Positions 7,661 to 16,137 of a stretch of DNA of 64,000 bases are shown here, piece after piece (the stretch's first letter is position 1; each line of letters opens with the position of its first letter). The stretch lies in assembly GCA_041917255.1 (NCBI GenBank), contig JAYRYA010000003.1:1-64000 (forward strand). The letters are read 5' to 3'. The translations under genes were made by a program, and so were the position numbers. Under the pieces are notes generated by a model. The model had not been told where the DNA came from and searched no databases. It saw only the letters and a program-made list of their open reading frames with translations. This DNA comes from Zoogloea sp041917255 (GTDB taxonomy: Bacteria > Pseudomonadota > Gammaproteobacteria > Burkholderiales > Rhodocyclaceae).

Positions 7661-9376
7661 TCAGAGCTTCTCGACAGCCTCGCGGACCCGGTCCGGGTCG
7701 TCGAGCTTCAGCAGGCGCTGGACCTTGACCGTGAGGTCGGCGGCGTCGGCGCGCAGGATGGCCTGCTTCACCTCGAGGATCTGCGCCGGGTGCATCGAGA
7801 ACTGGCGCAGGCCCATGCCGATCAGGAGTCGCGCGCAGTCCGGGTCGCCGGCCATCTCGCCGCACACCGAGACATCCACCCCGGCCTTGGCGCCGGCCTG
7901 GATGGTCTGGTGGATCAGCCGCAGCACGGCTGGGTGGAGCGGGTTGTAGAGGTGGGCGACGGCCTCATTGCCCCGGTCGATGGCGAGGGTGTACTGGATC
8001 AGATCGTTGGTGCCGATCGACAGGAACTGCAGGCGTTTGGTGAAGGCACCCAGGCACAGCGCCGCGGCGGGCACCTCGATCATGCCGCCCACGGGCACCG
8101 CTTCGTCGAACTTGATCTTGCGTTCGCGCAGCTGGGCCTTGGCCTTGTCGAGGAGGATCAGGGTCTGGTCGATCTCGTGGCTGCTGGCGAGCATCGGGAT
8201 CAGGATCTTCATCCGCCCGAAATGGCTGGCGCGCAGCAGCGCCCTCAGCTGGGTGAGGAACATCTTGGGCTCGGCCAGGCAGTAGCGGATCGCCCGCAGG
8301 CCGAGGGCGGGATTGTCTTCCTGGCGGGTGGCGCCTTCGAGCTCCTTGTCGGCGCCTACGTCGAGGGTCCGCACGGTGACCGGCTTGCCGGCCATGGTCT
8401 TGACGACTGACTTGTAGGCTTCGAACTGCTCGTCTTCGTCGGGCCACGAGTCGCGGCTCATGAAGAGGAATTCGGTGCGGAACAGGCCCACGCCGTCGGC
8501 CTCGACGCCCTTGGCCTGGATGGCGTCGGGGGGGAGTTCGATGTTGGCGAGGATCTGCACCTCTTCGCCGTCGAGGGTGGCGGCGCGAGTGGATTTGAGG
8601 CGCTTGAGCTTGGACCGTTCGAGTTCGACCGCGGCCTTGCGCAGGCGGTATTCCTCGAGCACCCGCTCGTCGGGATCGACGATGACCACACCGCGGATGC
8701 CGTCGATGATGAGGAGCTCGTCGTCCTTCACCACGTGGCGGATATGGCGCAGGGCCACCACCGCCGGGATCGACATGCTGCGGGCGACGATGGCCGTGTG
8801 ACCGGTGGGGCCGCCTACGTCGGTGATGAAGCCGGCAACGGCGTGATCCTTGAAGCCAATGGTGTCGGTGGGCGAAAGATCGTGGGCGACGACGATGGTG
8901 CCGAGGCCGTCCTTGCGCTTGGGCGGCAGGTGGCCCGGGTGGCCCAGCAGCACCTTCACGACGCGCTCGACCACCTGCACCACGTCGGCCTTGCGCTCGC
9001 GCAGGTAGGCGTCCTCGATGGCCTCGAACTGCTCGACGAGCTGTTCCATCTGCTGCACCAGCGCCCATTCGGCGTTGGAGCGACGGTTGCGGATCAGCGT
9101 CTCGGCGGCATCGACCAGCATCGGGTCTTCGAGGAACATGATGTGCATGCCCAGAAAGGCATCCACTTCGGATGGCGCCGAACCCGAGGCGGCCTTGAGC
9201 CCGGCGAGTTCTCCTTTCACCTTGGCCACTGCGGTGCGCAGCCGGGTGACTTCGGCCTCCACATGCTTGGGTGCCACGGTGAAGTGTGCGACCTCGAGCA
9301 GGGCGTGGGATACCAGGTGGGCATGGCCGATGGCGATGCCCTGGGAGACGGCAAGACCGTGGACGGTGAAGCTCAT
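7661..9376 (-). CDS. ptsI: PTS enzyme I (phosphoenolpyruvate-protein phosphotransferase)
   Basis: A 571-residue protein from ATG at 9376; 16 further upstream codons are open but unlike the family. Enzyme I takes phosphate from PEP and passes it to HPr. The phosphorylated His is in GGPTGHTAIVARS near residue 190, the PEP domain carries LFRTEFLFM, and the C-terminal active-site Cys and Gly are in VSVCGEMAGD with GTNDLIQYTLAIDRGN. It ends the minus-strand operon EIIA-HPr-EI. With no permease nearby, the chain probably serves regulation rather than sugar import. Confidence 0.96.
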   Translation of the reverse strand: MSFTVHGLAVSQGIAIGHAHLVSHALLEVAHFTVAPKHVEAEVTRLRTAVAKVKGELAGLKAASGSAPSEVDAFLGMHIMFLEDPMLVDAAETLIRNRRSNAEWALVQQMEQLVEQFEAIEDAYLRERKADVVQVVERVVKVLLGHPGHLPPKRKDGLGTIVVAHDLSPTDTIGFKDHAVAGFITDVGGPTGHTAIVARSMSIPAVVALRHIRHVVKDDELLIIDGIRGVVIVDPDERVLEEYRLRKAAVELERSKLKRLKSTRAATLDGEEVQILANIELPPDAIQAKGVEADGVGLFRTEFLFMSRDSWPDEDEQFEAYKSVVKTMAGKPVTVRTLDVGADKELEGATRQEDNPALGLRAIRYCLAEPKMFLTQLRALLRASHFGRMKILIPMLASSHEIDQTLILLDKAKAQLRERKIKFDEAVPVGGMIEVPAAALCLGAFTKRLQFLSIGTNDLIQYTLAIDRGNEAVAHLYNPLHPAVLRLIHQTIQAGAKAGVDVSVCGEMAGDPDCARLLIGMGLRQFSMHPAQILEVKQAILRADAADLTVKVQRLLKLDDPDRVREAVEKL

Positions 9377-9483
9377 GGCGGGGCCTTTATGGATGTGGGC
9401 AGCAGGCTGTGGAGCGGAGGGCACTGGGCTGGGCCGGGTGGTTGCCTACCCGTTTCCCACTTCCCAATGCCCAATTCTCCGCC

Positions 9484-9753
9484 TTACTCCCCTTCGCCGA
9501 ACTTGTCGGCGATCAGGGCCTGGATGGCCGTCATGGCCTGATCGGCGTCAGCTCCGTCGGTATCCACGACAATGGTGCTGCCCTTGGCGGCGGCGAGCAT
9601 CATGACGCCCATGATGCTCTTGGCGTTGACCCGCTTGCCGTTGCGTTCGAGCCAAACGTCGCAGCTGTAGGCGCTGGCGACCTGAGTGAGCTTGGCGGAG
9701 GCCCGGGCGTGGAGCCCGAGCTTGTTGATGATGTTGGCTTCCTGGCGTGGCAT
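9484..9753 (-). CDS. ptsH: HPr phosphocarrier protein
   Basis: An 89-residue protein. The phosphoacceptor is His15 in LGLHARAS, and Ser46 in AKSIMGVMML is the position used by HPr kinase in organisms that have one. It stands between the EIIA gene (50 bp upstream) and ptsI (107 bp downstream), all on the minus strand. It relays phosphate from enzyme I to the EIIA domain. Ser46 is kept although no hprK is in this window. Confidence 0.95.
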   Translation of the reverse strand: MPRQEANIINKLGLHARASAKLTQVASAYSCDVWLERNGKRVNAKSIMGVMMLAAAKGSTIVVDTDGADADQAMTAIQALIADKFGEGE

Positions 9754-9802
9754 TGCGCTTGTCTTCCTTCCTCGCTGATTCTTCTTATTCTGGTCTTGTT
9801 GG

Positions 9803-10186
9803 TTACTTCATGTGAACGACGCCTTCGCAGGCGCCGGCGATGGCCTTCTTGAGCAGGACATCCATGCTGCGTTCGCGGTAGGTGATGACCCGCAGCAGCA
9901 TCGGTAGGTTGACGCCCGCAACACCGGCGACGCGGCCCGGCTCGAGGAGCTTGGCGGCGATGTTGGCGGGGGTGGCGCCAAGGATGTCGGTGAGGATCAG
10001 CACACCGCTGCCGTCGTCGACCATTTCGAGGAGCCGGCGGGCCAGCGGCAGTGCGTCGAGAGGATCGTCCTGACCGGCGACGCCCAGCTGCAATATCTGG
10101 GGCGGGCGACGGTTGAGCACATGGCAGGCGCACTGAAGGAGTGCTTCGCCGAGGCTGCCGTGGGTTATCAAGAGAATCCCGATCAT
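9803..10186 (-). CDS. PTS EIIA component of the mannose/fructose (AgaF/ManX-A) family
   Basis: A 127-residue single-domain EIIA from ATG 10186. The family starts MIGILLITHG, with the phosphoacceptor His9 in ITHGSLGE. LTDILGATPANIAAKL and the C-terminal VLLKKAIAGA are also typical. In-frame ATGs at 10195 and 10204 would add three or six residues and cannot be excluded. There is no EIIB, EIIC or EIID, so this looks like a regulatory phosphate sink; such EIIA-HPr-EI sets are common in betaproteobacteria. apbE ends 59 bp upstream. Confidence 0.9.
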   Translation of the reverse strand: MIGILLITHGSLGEALLQCACHVLNRRPPQILQLGVAGQDDPLDALPLARRLLEMVDDGSGVLILTDILGATPANIAAKLLEPGRVAGVAGVNLPMLLRVITYRERSMDVLLKKAIAGACEGVVHMK

Positions 10187-10245
10187 CCGACCCATTCTAT
10201 CCAAAGTGGGCCGGGCAGCAAGCCGAAAAAAGCGGCGTCTTTGTA

Positions 10246-11316
10246 TCAGTTGCCGACGATGGCGGGCTTGATGCCGTCGCCGTACTGAAGCCGGCTGTGC
10301 AGCGCAGGGGTGACTTCGATCTTGCCGTCGGCGTCGACCCGCAGGGCGTGCTCGATGCCGAAGCGCTTCGCAAGGTCGCGCCAGTGCTCGCCACTGAGGT
10401 AGATGGGCTTGCTGGCGGCGTCCGAGAGCGTGCCGGCCTGGGTGGAGCCAGCGGGCCGCGGCGTGATGAGGATGGTGACGGCCTGCGTGCCTTTTGCCGG
10501 GCGGCCGCTGCGTGGGTCGAGGAGGTGGCAGTAGCGTTCCCCGTCGAGCTCGAAGAAGCGCTGGTAGTCGCCGGAAGTGCCGATGGCCTCGCCGTCACGC
10601 AGGGGCAGGGTGGCCAGCGGGCGCGGTTCGCGCGGGTGCTGGATGCCGACCCGCCAGGGCTGGTCGCCCTTGCTGCCCAGCGCCAGCACGTTGCCGCCGA
10701 TGTTGATGAGGGCGTTGGCGACGCCGTGGGCTTTGAGGATGGCGGCGGCGCGGTCGAGCGCGTAGCCCTTGCCGTAGCCGCCCAGGTCGAGCTGCACGGT
10801 GGGGTTGCGGCTCGTCACCTTGCCATCGGCGATGCTGAGGTCGGCCATCGTCGGGTGGGCGCGCACCAGCTCGGCGAGCTTTGCCGGATCGGGCCGCACG
10901 GGCACGAAGGTGTCGGTGTGGAAGCCCCACAGGGCGATGAGCTTGCCGAGGGCCGGGTCGAAGAGTTCATCGCCGGTGGCCGCGATGGCCTTGGCTTCGG
11001 TGAGCATCGCGGCGAGCTCGGGCGAGACCGGGATGTCCCGCTGGCCGGCGGCAATGGCCTGGTTGAGGGCGGTGAGTTCGGACGGCTCCCAGGCGTGGTA
11101 GGCCCGGTGCAGGCGATCGAACTCGCGCAGCACCTCGGCCACTGCAGCGCGGGATTTGTCCTCTGACGCGTCCCAGGTGAGCACCTCGACGCGGGTGCCG
11201 AAGACATAGGATTCCTGCTGGTGGATGCGCTCCCGGCTGCAGCCGGCGAGCAGCCCGGCCGCAAGGGCCAGGACCGCCAGCCAGCCGGCGGCGCGGCGGA
11301 GGTGAGTCAGGCGCAC
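10246..11316 (-). CDS. apbE: ApbE family FAD:protein FMN transferase, lipoprotein
   Basis: GTG start at 11316, 356 residues. The N-terminus is a lipoprotein signal (VLALAAGLLAGC, lipobox Cys near residue 26). ApbE joins FMN to a Thr of partner proteins such as NqrB/C, RnfD/G or NosR on the periplasmic side. Family motifs are DLGGYGKGYALD, NIGGNVLALG, LLDPRSGRPA and the late metal-binding TLSDAASKP. Its start overlaps the end of gshB by 10 bp, so the two are probably cotranscribed. No obvious flavinylation target is encoded next to it; the NusG-II/Gx transporter pair lies about 7 kb away. Confidence 0.92.
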   Translation of the reverse strand: MRLTHLRRAAGWLAVLALAAGLLAGCSRERIHQQESYVFGTRVEVLTWDASEDKSRAAVAEVLREFDRLHRAYHAWEPSELTALNQAIAAGQRDIPVSPELAAMLTEAKAIAATGDELFDPALGKLIALWGFHTDTFVPVRPDPAKLAELVRAHPTMADLSIADGKVTSRNPTVQLDLGGYGKGYALDRAAAILKAHGVANALINIGGNVLALGSKGDQPWRVGIQHPREPRPLATLPLRDGEAIGTSGDYQRFFELDGERYCHLLDPRSGRPAKGTQAVTILITPRPAGSTQAGTLSDAASKPIYLSGEHWRDLAKRFGIEHALRVDADGKIEVTPALHSRLQYGDGIKPAIVGN

Positions 11317-12251
11317 ACCGCTTCGAGGGCGTCGATCACCGCGCCCGGCACGTCGAAGCCGGTCTGGTCGGTGATCTCGACCATGCAGGTAGGGCTGGTG
11401 ACGTTGATCTCGGTGAGACGGTCGCCGATCACGTCGAGGCCGACGATGAGCAGCCCGCGCGACCACAGGATGGGCGCGAGGTATTCGGCGATGGCGCGCT
11501 CGCCGTCGGTGAGGGGCATGGCCACGCCGCGCCCGCCGGCAGCGAGGTTGCCGCGGGTTTCGCCGGCCATCGGGATGCGCGCCAGCGAATAGGGGATGAC
11601 CTGCCCGCCGATCACCAGCACCCGCTTGTCGCCGCCCGAGATGGCCGGCAGGTAGGCCTGGGCCATGATGGTGCGGCGCTCGTCCTGGGTGAGCGTCTCG
11701 ATGATGACGTTGCGGTTGGGGTCGTCGGTGCGCACGCGGAAGATCTGGCTGCCGCCCATGCCGTCGAGGGGCTTGAGGATGGTGTCGCCGTGGGCGTCGA
11801 TGAAGGCGTTGATGTCGACGGCGGCACGGGCCACCCGGGTGGCTGGGGTGAACTGCGGAAACTCGGTGATCGCGAGCTTCTCGGAGTGGTCACGGATGGA
11901 GCGTGGGTGGTTGAAGATACGCGCGCCGGCCTGCTGGGCGCGTTCGAGCAGCCATGTGGCGGTGACGTATTCGAAGTCGAAGGGCGGGTCCTGGCGCATC
12001 AGCACCGCGTCGAAATCGGTGAGGGGCATCATCGCCTCGGGCCCGCTGGGCGCGTACCAGGCGTGATCGAAATCCGATACGCCGATGGGCAGGCAGCGGG
12101 CCGATACCACGCCGCCTTCCCAGATCAGCGCCTCGCGCTGGATGGCGAAGATCTCGTGGCCGCGCCGGGCGGCGGCCCGCATCATGGCGATGCTGGAATC
12201 CTTGTAAGCCTTGAGATGGTCGAGGGGGTCGAGGATGAAGGCGAATTTCAT
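11307..12251 (-). CDS. gshB: Glutathione synthetase
   Basis: A 314-residue ATP-grasp enzyme that adds glycine to gamma-glutamylcysteine. It starts MKFAFILDPLDHL, the usual N-terminus, and carries MRQDPPFDFEYV, the ATP-grasp loop LKPLDGMGGSQIFRV and the C-terminal INVTSPTCMVEI. It lies 12 bp after gshA on the same strand, so both steps of glutathione synthesis form one unit. Its end overlaps apbE by 10 bp. Confidence 0.97.
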   Translation of the reverse strand: MKFAFILDPLDHLKAYKDSSIAMMRAAARRGHEIFAIQREALIWEGGVVSARCLPIGVSDFDHAWYAPSGPEAMMPLTDFDAVLMRQDPPFDFEYVTATWLLERAQQAGARIFNHPRSIRDHSEKLAITEFPQFTPATRVARAAVDINAFIDAHGDTILKPLDGMGGSQIFRVRTDDPNRNVIIETLTQDERRTIMAQAYLPAISGGDKRVLVIGGQVIPYSLARIPMAGETRGNLAAGGRGVAMPLTDGERAIAEYLAPILWSRGLLIVGLDVIGDRLTEINVTSPTCMVEITDQTGFDVPGAVIDALEAVCA

Positions 12252-12263
12252 CGGGCGGTTCCG

Positions 12264-13562
12264 TCAGGCAGTGGCTTCTTCGAGGAACTGCGGCTCGGTT
12301 TCCTCGATCTCGACCGAGGCGGCCAGCAGCGCCAGCCGGGCCACCACGCCGTAGGCGTAGAAGCGGTTGGGCGGTGCGTCGGGGCTCTGGTTGCAGTCGG
12401 GCAGGCTGCACGGAGCTTCGAAGGCCAGCGGCTCGAAGTGCATGCCGGGCGCGTTGAGGTTCTCGTCGCGGCCACGTTGGGTGTGGACGCGGTAGAAACC
12501 GCCCACCACGTAGTGGTCCATCATGTAGACCACCGGCTCGGCCACCGCGCCGTTGAGGGTCTCGAAGGTGTGCACGCCTTCCTGGATGATCACGTCGTGC
12601 ACCTCGAGGCCTTCCTTCACCACGCTCATCTTGTTGCGTTGCTTGCGGTTGAGGCCGATCAGCTCGGATGCGTCCTTGACCGTCATCACGCCCATGCCGT
12701 AGGTGCCGGCATCGGCCTTGACCACCACGAAGGGCTCGTCGGCAACGCCGTATTCCTGGTACTTGGCGCGGATGTCGGCAAGCATCTTCGAGACCTTGTC
12801 GGCCAGTTCCTGTTCGCCGGTGCGGGCGTGGAAATCGAGGCCGGAGCAGGTGTCGAAGGCCGGGTTGATGCGCCACGGGTCGATGCCGATGGCCTCGCCG
12901 AAATCGCGCGTCACACGGTCGTAGGCGGCAGCGTGGTTGGACTTGCGGCGGGTGTGCCAGCCAGCGTGCACCGGCGGGATCACCCATTGGTCGTGGAGAT
13001 CCTTCATCAGCGCCGGGATGCCGGCCGAGAGGTCGTTATTGAGGAGCACCGCGCAGGGGTCGAAATCCTTCAGGCCGAGGCGGCGGCCGTTGCGGATCAG
13101 CGGCTCCAGCGTGAGGGTCGCGCCGTTGGCGAGTTCGACCACGGTGGGTTCGGTGATCTCGGGCAGCAGGCTGCCGAGGCGCACCTCAAGGCCGGTGAGG
13201 CGCAGGATCGACACGAGCTTGGCGACGTTCTGCAGGTAAAACTGGTTGCGGGTGTGGTTCTCGGGCACCAGCAGGATCGACCTGGCGCCGACGCAGATAC
13301 GTTCGATGGCGGCCTGGGCGGCCTGCACGCACAGGGGCAGGAAGGCGTCGTTGAGGTTGTTGAAGCCGCCCGGGAAGAGGTTGAGATCGACCGGAGCGAG
13401 CTTGAAGCCGGCGTTGCGCAGGTCGGTGGAGCCATAGAAAGGGGGCAGATGCTCCTGCCACTGGGTGCGCATCCAGCGCTCGATCGCACAGGCGTTGTCG
13501 AGAAAGTGCTTTTCCAGCTCAAGCAGGGGGCCGGTGAGCGCTGTGGTGAGATGGGGGACCAT
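12264..13562 (-). CDS. gshA: Glutamate-cysteine ligase, short proteobacterial type
   Basis: A 432-residue protein from ATG 13562, which has AGG five bases upstream on the minus strand; eight upstream codons are open but not family-like. It belongs to the gamma-glutamylcysteine ligase type first seen in Acidithiobacillus and common in betaproteobacteria, unrelated in length to enterobacterial GshA (518 aa). Recognisable stretches are PPFYGSTDLRNAGFKLAPVD, GLDFHARTGEQ and VVVKADAGTYGMGVM. It makes gamma-glutamylcysteine from Glu, Cys and ATP; gshB follows after 12 bp. Confidence 0.93.
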   Translation of the reverse strand: MVPHLTTALTGPLLELEKHFLDNACAIERWMRTQWQEHLPPFYGSTDLRNAGFKLAPVDLNLFPGGFNNLNDAFLPLCVQAAQAAIERICVGARSILLVPENHTRNQFYLQNVAKLVSILRLTGLEVRLGSLLPEITEPTVVELANGATLTLEPLIRNGRRLGLKDFDPCAVLLNNDLSAGIPALMKDLHDQWVIPPVHAGWHTRRKSNHAAAYDRVTRDFGEAIGIDPWRINPAFDTCSGLDFHARTGEQELADKVSKMLADIRAKYQEYGVADEPFVVVKADAGTYGMGVMTVKDASELIGLNRKQRNKMSVVKEGLEVHDVIIQEGVHTFETLNGAVAEPVVYMMDHYVVGGFYRVHTQRGRDENLNAPGMHFEPLAFEAPCSLPDCNQSPDAPPNRFYAYGVVARLALLAASVEIEETEPQFLEEATA

Positions 13563-13694
13563 GGAAACCTCGTGGACTGTTCTCAAAGGGGCGCTGCGTC
13601 GGGTGGTTTGCGGCGCAACAGCACCGTGGACCCGCGCGGCCCGTGATTGTTCTGGCCGGATGTTACACCATCCGTCCGACCCCCCCGGCAGACC

Positions 13695-14951
13695 CTAGCC
13701 GGGCGTCGGCAGGAAGGCCCGGAAGCGCCCGGGCAGCGGTGCGTTCTCGAGGCTGCGTTGGGAGAACAGGTAGCGCCCGTCGCACACGAAGCCCAGATCA
13801 GCCCAGTCCACCCCGTTGAGGGCGTCGCGGAAGGCTTCCAGGTCCACGTCCAGACGATGGGGGAAGACGCCCATGACAGCGCCGCCAAAGTGGATGCACG
13901 GGTGCACGAAGAACGGCGCGGTGCAGCGGGTCTTGGTGTTTACGTAGACGCGCGGTGCGTCGCTCTGGGGGTAGCCGCGGCCCCAGTGCCACCAGTTGGT
14001 CTCGTCGAACTGACGGATGCGTCGGGCGATCAGGGCGTTCCGGTGGGGTTGCAGCGCCTCGGGTGCCGGCGCGTCGGGCTCACACCAGATCATCCGGCGG
14101 GTCTGGCCGGTGCGGGCGGTGGCGGAGGTGACGAAATCCCGGTTGCCGTAGGCCTCGCTAACGTACACCTCGTCGAGTCCCGACACCGCGCCGACCCGCA
14201 CGCTCGCCACATCGGCAAAGCTCAGGCCGTACTCGCCGTGGGAAAACAGCAGGTGTCCGGCGCTTTCAAGGAAGTTGCGCCGCTGCCATTGAGGGTGCTC
14301 GAGGCTGTGGGCGAGGTCGTCGCCCTGGCTGATCCGCGCCCACGCGGTGTGGTGGCCGGTCTCGCCCAGTTCGTAGCGCCAGATCAGGCAGTTGGGCAAG
14401 GCGTCGGCAAACACGCGGGCATCGCCCAGCTCGATGGCGTGGGTGATCGTGCCGTGCCGGTGCAGCCAGCGGTTGAGCTGCAGGGCGCTGGTGGATTTGA
14501 GGAAATCCCGCGGGGTGATGAAGATCAGCTCGCCGCCCGGCCGCAGGTGACGCACGCACTTCTCGATGAAGAAAAGGTAGAGGTTGCTACGCCCGTCGAA
14601 ACCGTCCCGGCGCAGTAGCGCGCGGGTGGAGGGGGCGATGTCCTGGTAACGCACATAGGGCGGGTTGCCGATCACGGTGTCGAACTTCTCGTCTTCGGGA
14701 TAGGCGAAGAAGTCGATGTTGTGGGCGCCCGGCGGGCAATGACGGGCATCGAACTCGATCCCGACCGCGTGATGCAGCGCGCGCAGAAAGGCGCCGTCGC
14801 CGCAGGAAGGCTCAAGCACCCGGCCAGCGTTCTGACGCAGCCGCAGCATGGCGCGTACCACCGGTTCGGGCGTGAATACCTGGCCGAGCTTGGCGATGTC
14901 GGTGTGGGCTGGCAGAGGTGGGGGCGATGCGAGTGGAGCAGAGTGGGCCAT
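13695..14951 (-). CDS. Class I SAM-dependent DNA methyltransferase, N6-adenine type
   Basis: A 418-residue protein. The SAM-binding motif EPSCGDGAF is at residues 47-55 and the catalytic motif NPPY at residues 96-99, the order seen in N6-adenine methyltransferases of the M.TaqI/Eco57I-like kind. A typical FTPEPVVRAML lead-in precedes motif I. The C-terminal half (from about residue 220) holds a target-recognition-like region with VRVGAVSGLDEVYV. No restriction enzyme or specificity subunit gene is adjacent, so it is an orphan methylase. It stands alone between gshA and a divergent acetyltransferase gene. Confidence 0.85.
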   Translation of the reverse strand: MAHSAPLASPPPLPAHTDIAKLGQVFTPEPVVRAMLRLRQNAGRVLEPSCGDGAFLRALHHAVGIEFDARHCPPGAHNIDFFAYPEDEKFDTVIGNPPYVRYQDIAPSTRALLRRDGFDGRSNLYLFFIEKCVRHLRPGGELIFITPRDFLKSTSALQLNRWLHRHGTITHAIELGDARVFADALPNCLIWRYELGETGHHTAWARISQGDDLAHSLEHPQWQRRNFLESAGHLLFSHGEYGLSFADVASVRVGAVSGLDEVYVSEAYGNRDFVTSATARTGQTRRMIWCEPDAPAPEALQPHRNALIARRIRQFDETNWWHWGRGYPQSDAPRVYVNTKTRCTAPFFVHPCIHFGGAVMGVFPHRLDVDLEAFRDALNGVDWADLGFVCDGRYLFSQRSLENAPLPGRFRAFLPTPG

Positions 14952-15205
14952 GGGGGTGGATGGCGGCGCGGGGGTCTGGCGCGCATTGTGCAGTAAGCGG
15001 AAACGCCAGGCTAGGGCGGCCCAGGCCGAGAACAGTGGGTGCCAGGACGGGGCGGACGCGGTGTGTTGTCTGTGTGTAACACTGCGTCATCAAATTGTCG
15101 AACCGGCTGAATCTGCCCATGACATAATCTCAGTCAATTCTCGCATGCGCTGAAAACCCGCATGAACACTTGTTTCAGCTTCACGCGTAATCTAAAAGGC
15201 ATGTT

Positions 15206-16099
15206 ATGAATGACTCTCCGGGCAGGTGCTTGTCTCTGCCTTTCGTAATAGGCGGCCGGCGCCGTTTTGCGATGCCGTTGAACCTTGCCGTTCGTCAGGC
15301 AACCTTGGCCGATGTGCTTGCCGGCAATGCACGTGAACTCACCACCCGGGCTTTGCCGGTGGGCCTGGACGGGCATCTGCTGTGCGGTGTGGTGGATCAG
15401 GGTTGGCGCACCCACAGCGTGCTCGACGACCGGGTGATGTACGTGGTGAAACGTGACGTGTGGCATTACCTGGCTTGGCCTGGCGGTTACGATGCCTATC
15501 TGGAAGGTCGCTTCTCGGCCAAGACCCGCGATTCCTTCGCTCGTGACGAGGCTCGCTTTATCGAGGCCTTCGGGGGCGCTGAGGCTAGGCTGGACATCCA
15601 GGCCTTCAGCACCCCGGCAGAGGTTGAGGCGCTCGTGCGTCACGCGGCAATCGTGAGTCCGGGCCATGCGCCTGGCGGCGCGTTGCGCGATGCGGCCGCT
15701 GACGGGCGTCTGCACGGTTTGGTGCTGTTTGCCAACGGTGCGCCTGCGGCTTTCGTGTGCCTGGCGGCGGTGGGTGATGTGCTGCAGTACATCACCGGCG
15801 GAGAGCGGGCCGATTTTCGTTCGTGGTCCGCGGGGTCGATCCTGCATCTGGCGGCGCTCCGTCAGCTGTTTGCCGACGGCCGCTTTCGCATGCTGGATTT
15901 TCGCCCCGGTGAGGGCGAGGTGAAACGTCAGTTTGCCAATGGCTCCCTGCGGGCGGCAACGGTGTTGCAATTAAAACGAAATTTGTTTCATAGGCTACTG
16001 TTGGGGGCGCACGCCCTGCTACAGCGGCGGGATGAGGACAAGACCGCAACCGAGGCTGTCAGCGAGGAAATCCAGACCCTGCTCGGCGAGCGGGCCTGA
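15206..16099 (+). CDS. GNAT-fold acyltransferase, BioF2/CelD-like
   Basis: A 297-residue protein starting at ATG 15206, with AAGG upstream at about seven bases. The middle (residues 75-240) resembles the BioF2-like/FemAB acyltransferase fold: YLEGRFSAKTRDSFARDEARF, then the second GNAT half with AAFVCLAAVGDVLQYITGG and a GSILHLAALRQLF helix. Relatives act on cell-surface polysaccharide or on lipid and amino acid acylation; the substrate cannot be told. An alternative start is ATG 15272. Its end faces hemW with a 21-bp gap containing one arm of a long inverted repeat. Confidence 0.7.
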   Translation: MNDSPGRCLSLPFVIGGRRRFAMPLNLAVRQATLADVLAGNARELTTRALPVGLDGHLLCGVVDQGWRTHSVLDDRVMYVVKRDVWHYLAWPGGYDAYLEGRFSAKTRDSFARDEARFIEAFGGAEARLDIQAFSTPAEVEALVRHAAIVSPGHAPGGALRDAAADGRLHGLVLFANGAPAAFVCLAAVGDVLQYITGGERADFRSWSAGSILHLAALRQLFADGRFRMLDFRPGEGEVKRQFANGSLRAATVLQLKRNLFHRLLLGAHALLQRRDEDKTATEAVSEEIQTLLGERA

Positions 16100-16104
16100 A
16101 TCCG

Positions 16105-16137
16105 GCTTCCTGCCAGGCCGTCAGGTCGGCAGGAAGC
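16105..16137. terminator. Inverted repeat between convergent genes (possible bidirectional terminator)
   Basis: GCTTCCTGCC at 16105-16114 pairs perfectly with GGCAGGAAGC at 16128-16137, a 10-bp stem with a 13-nt loop. The right arm lies inside the last codons of hemW. There is no T-run on either side, so intrinsic termination is uncertain; the element may instead protect both 3' ends. Confidence 0.4.

Noticed and set aside
11790..13646. Plus-strand frame of about 618 codons opposite gshB and gshA
   Set aside because: It is antisense to two well-supported genes and reads as Val/His/Gly-rich low-complexity sequence typical of shadow frames in GC-rich DNA.
15080..15135. Sigma-70 promoter before the acetyltransferase gene (TTGTCG and CATAAT)
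   Set aside because: The two hexamers are about 22 bp apart, too far for a standard promoter. No other convincing pair was seen.
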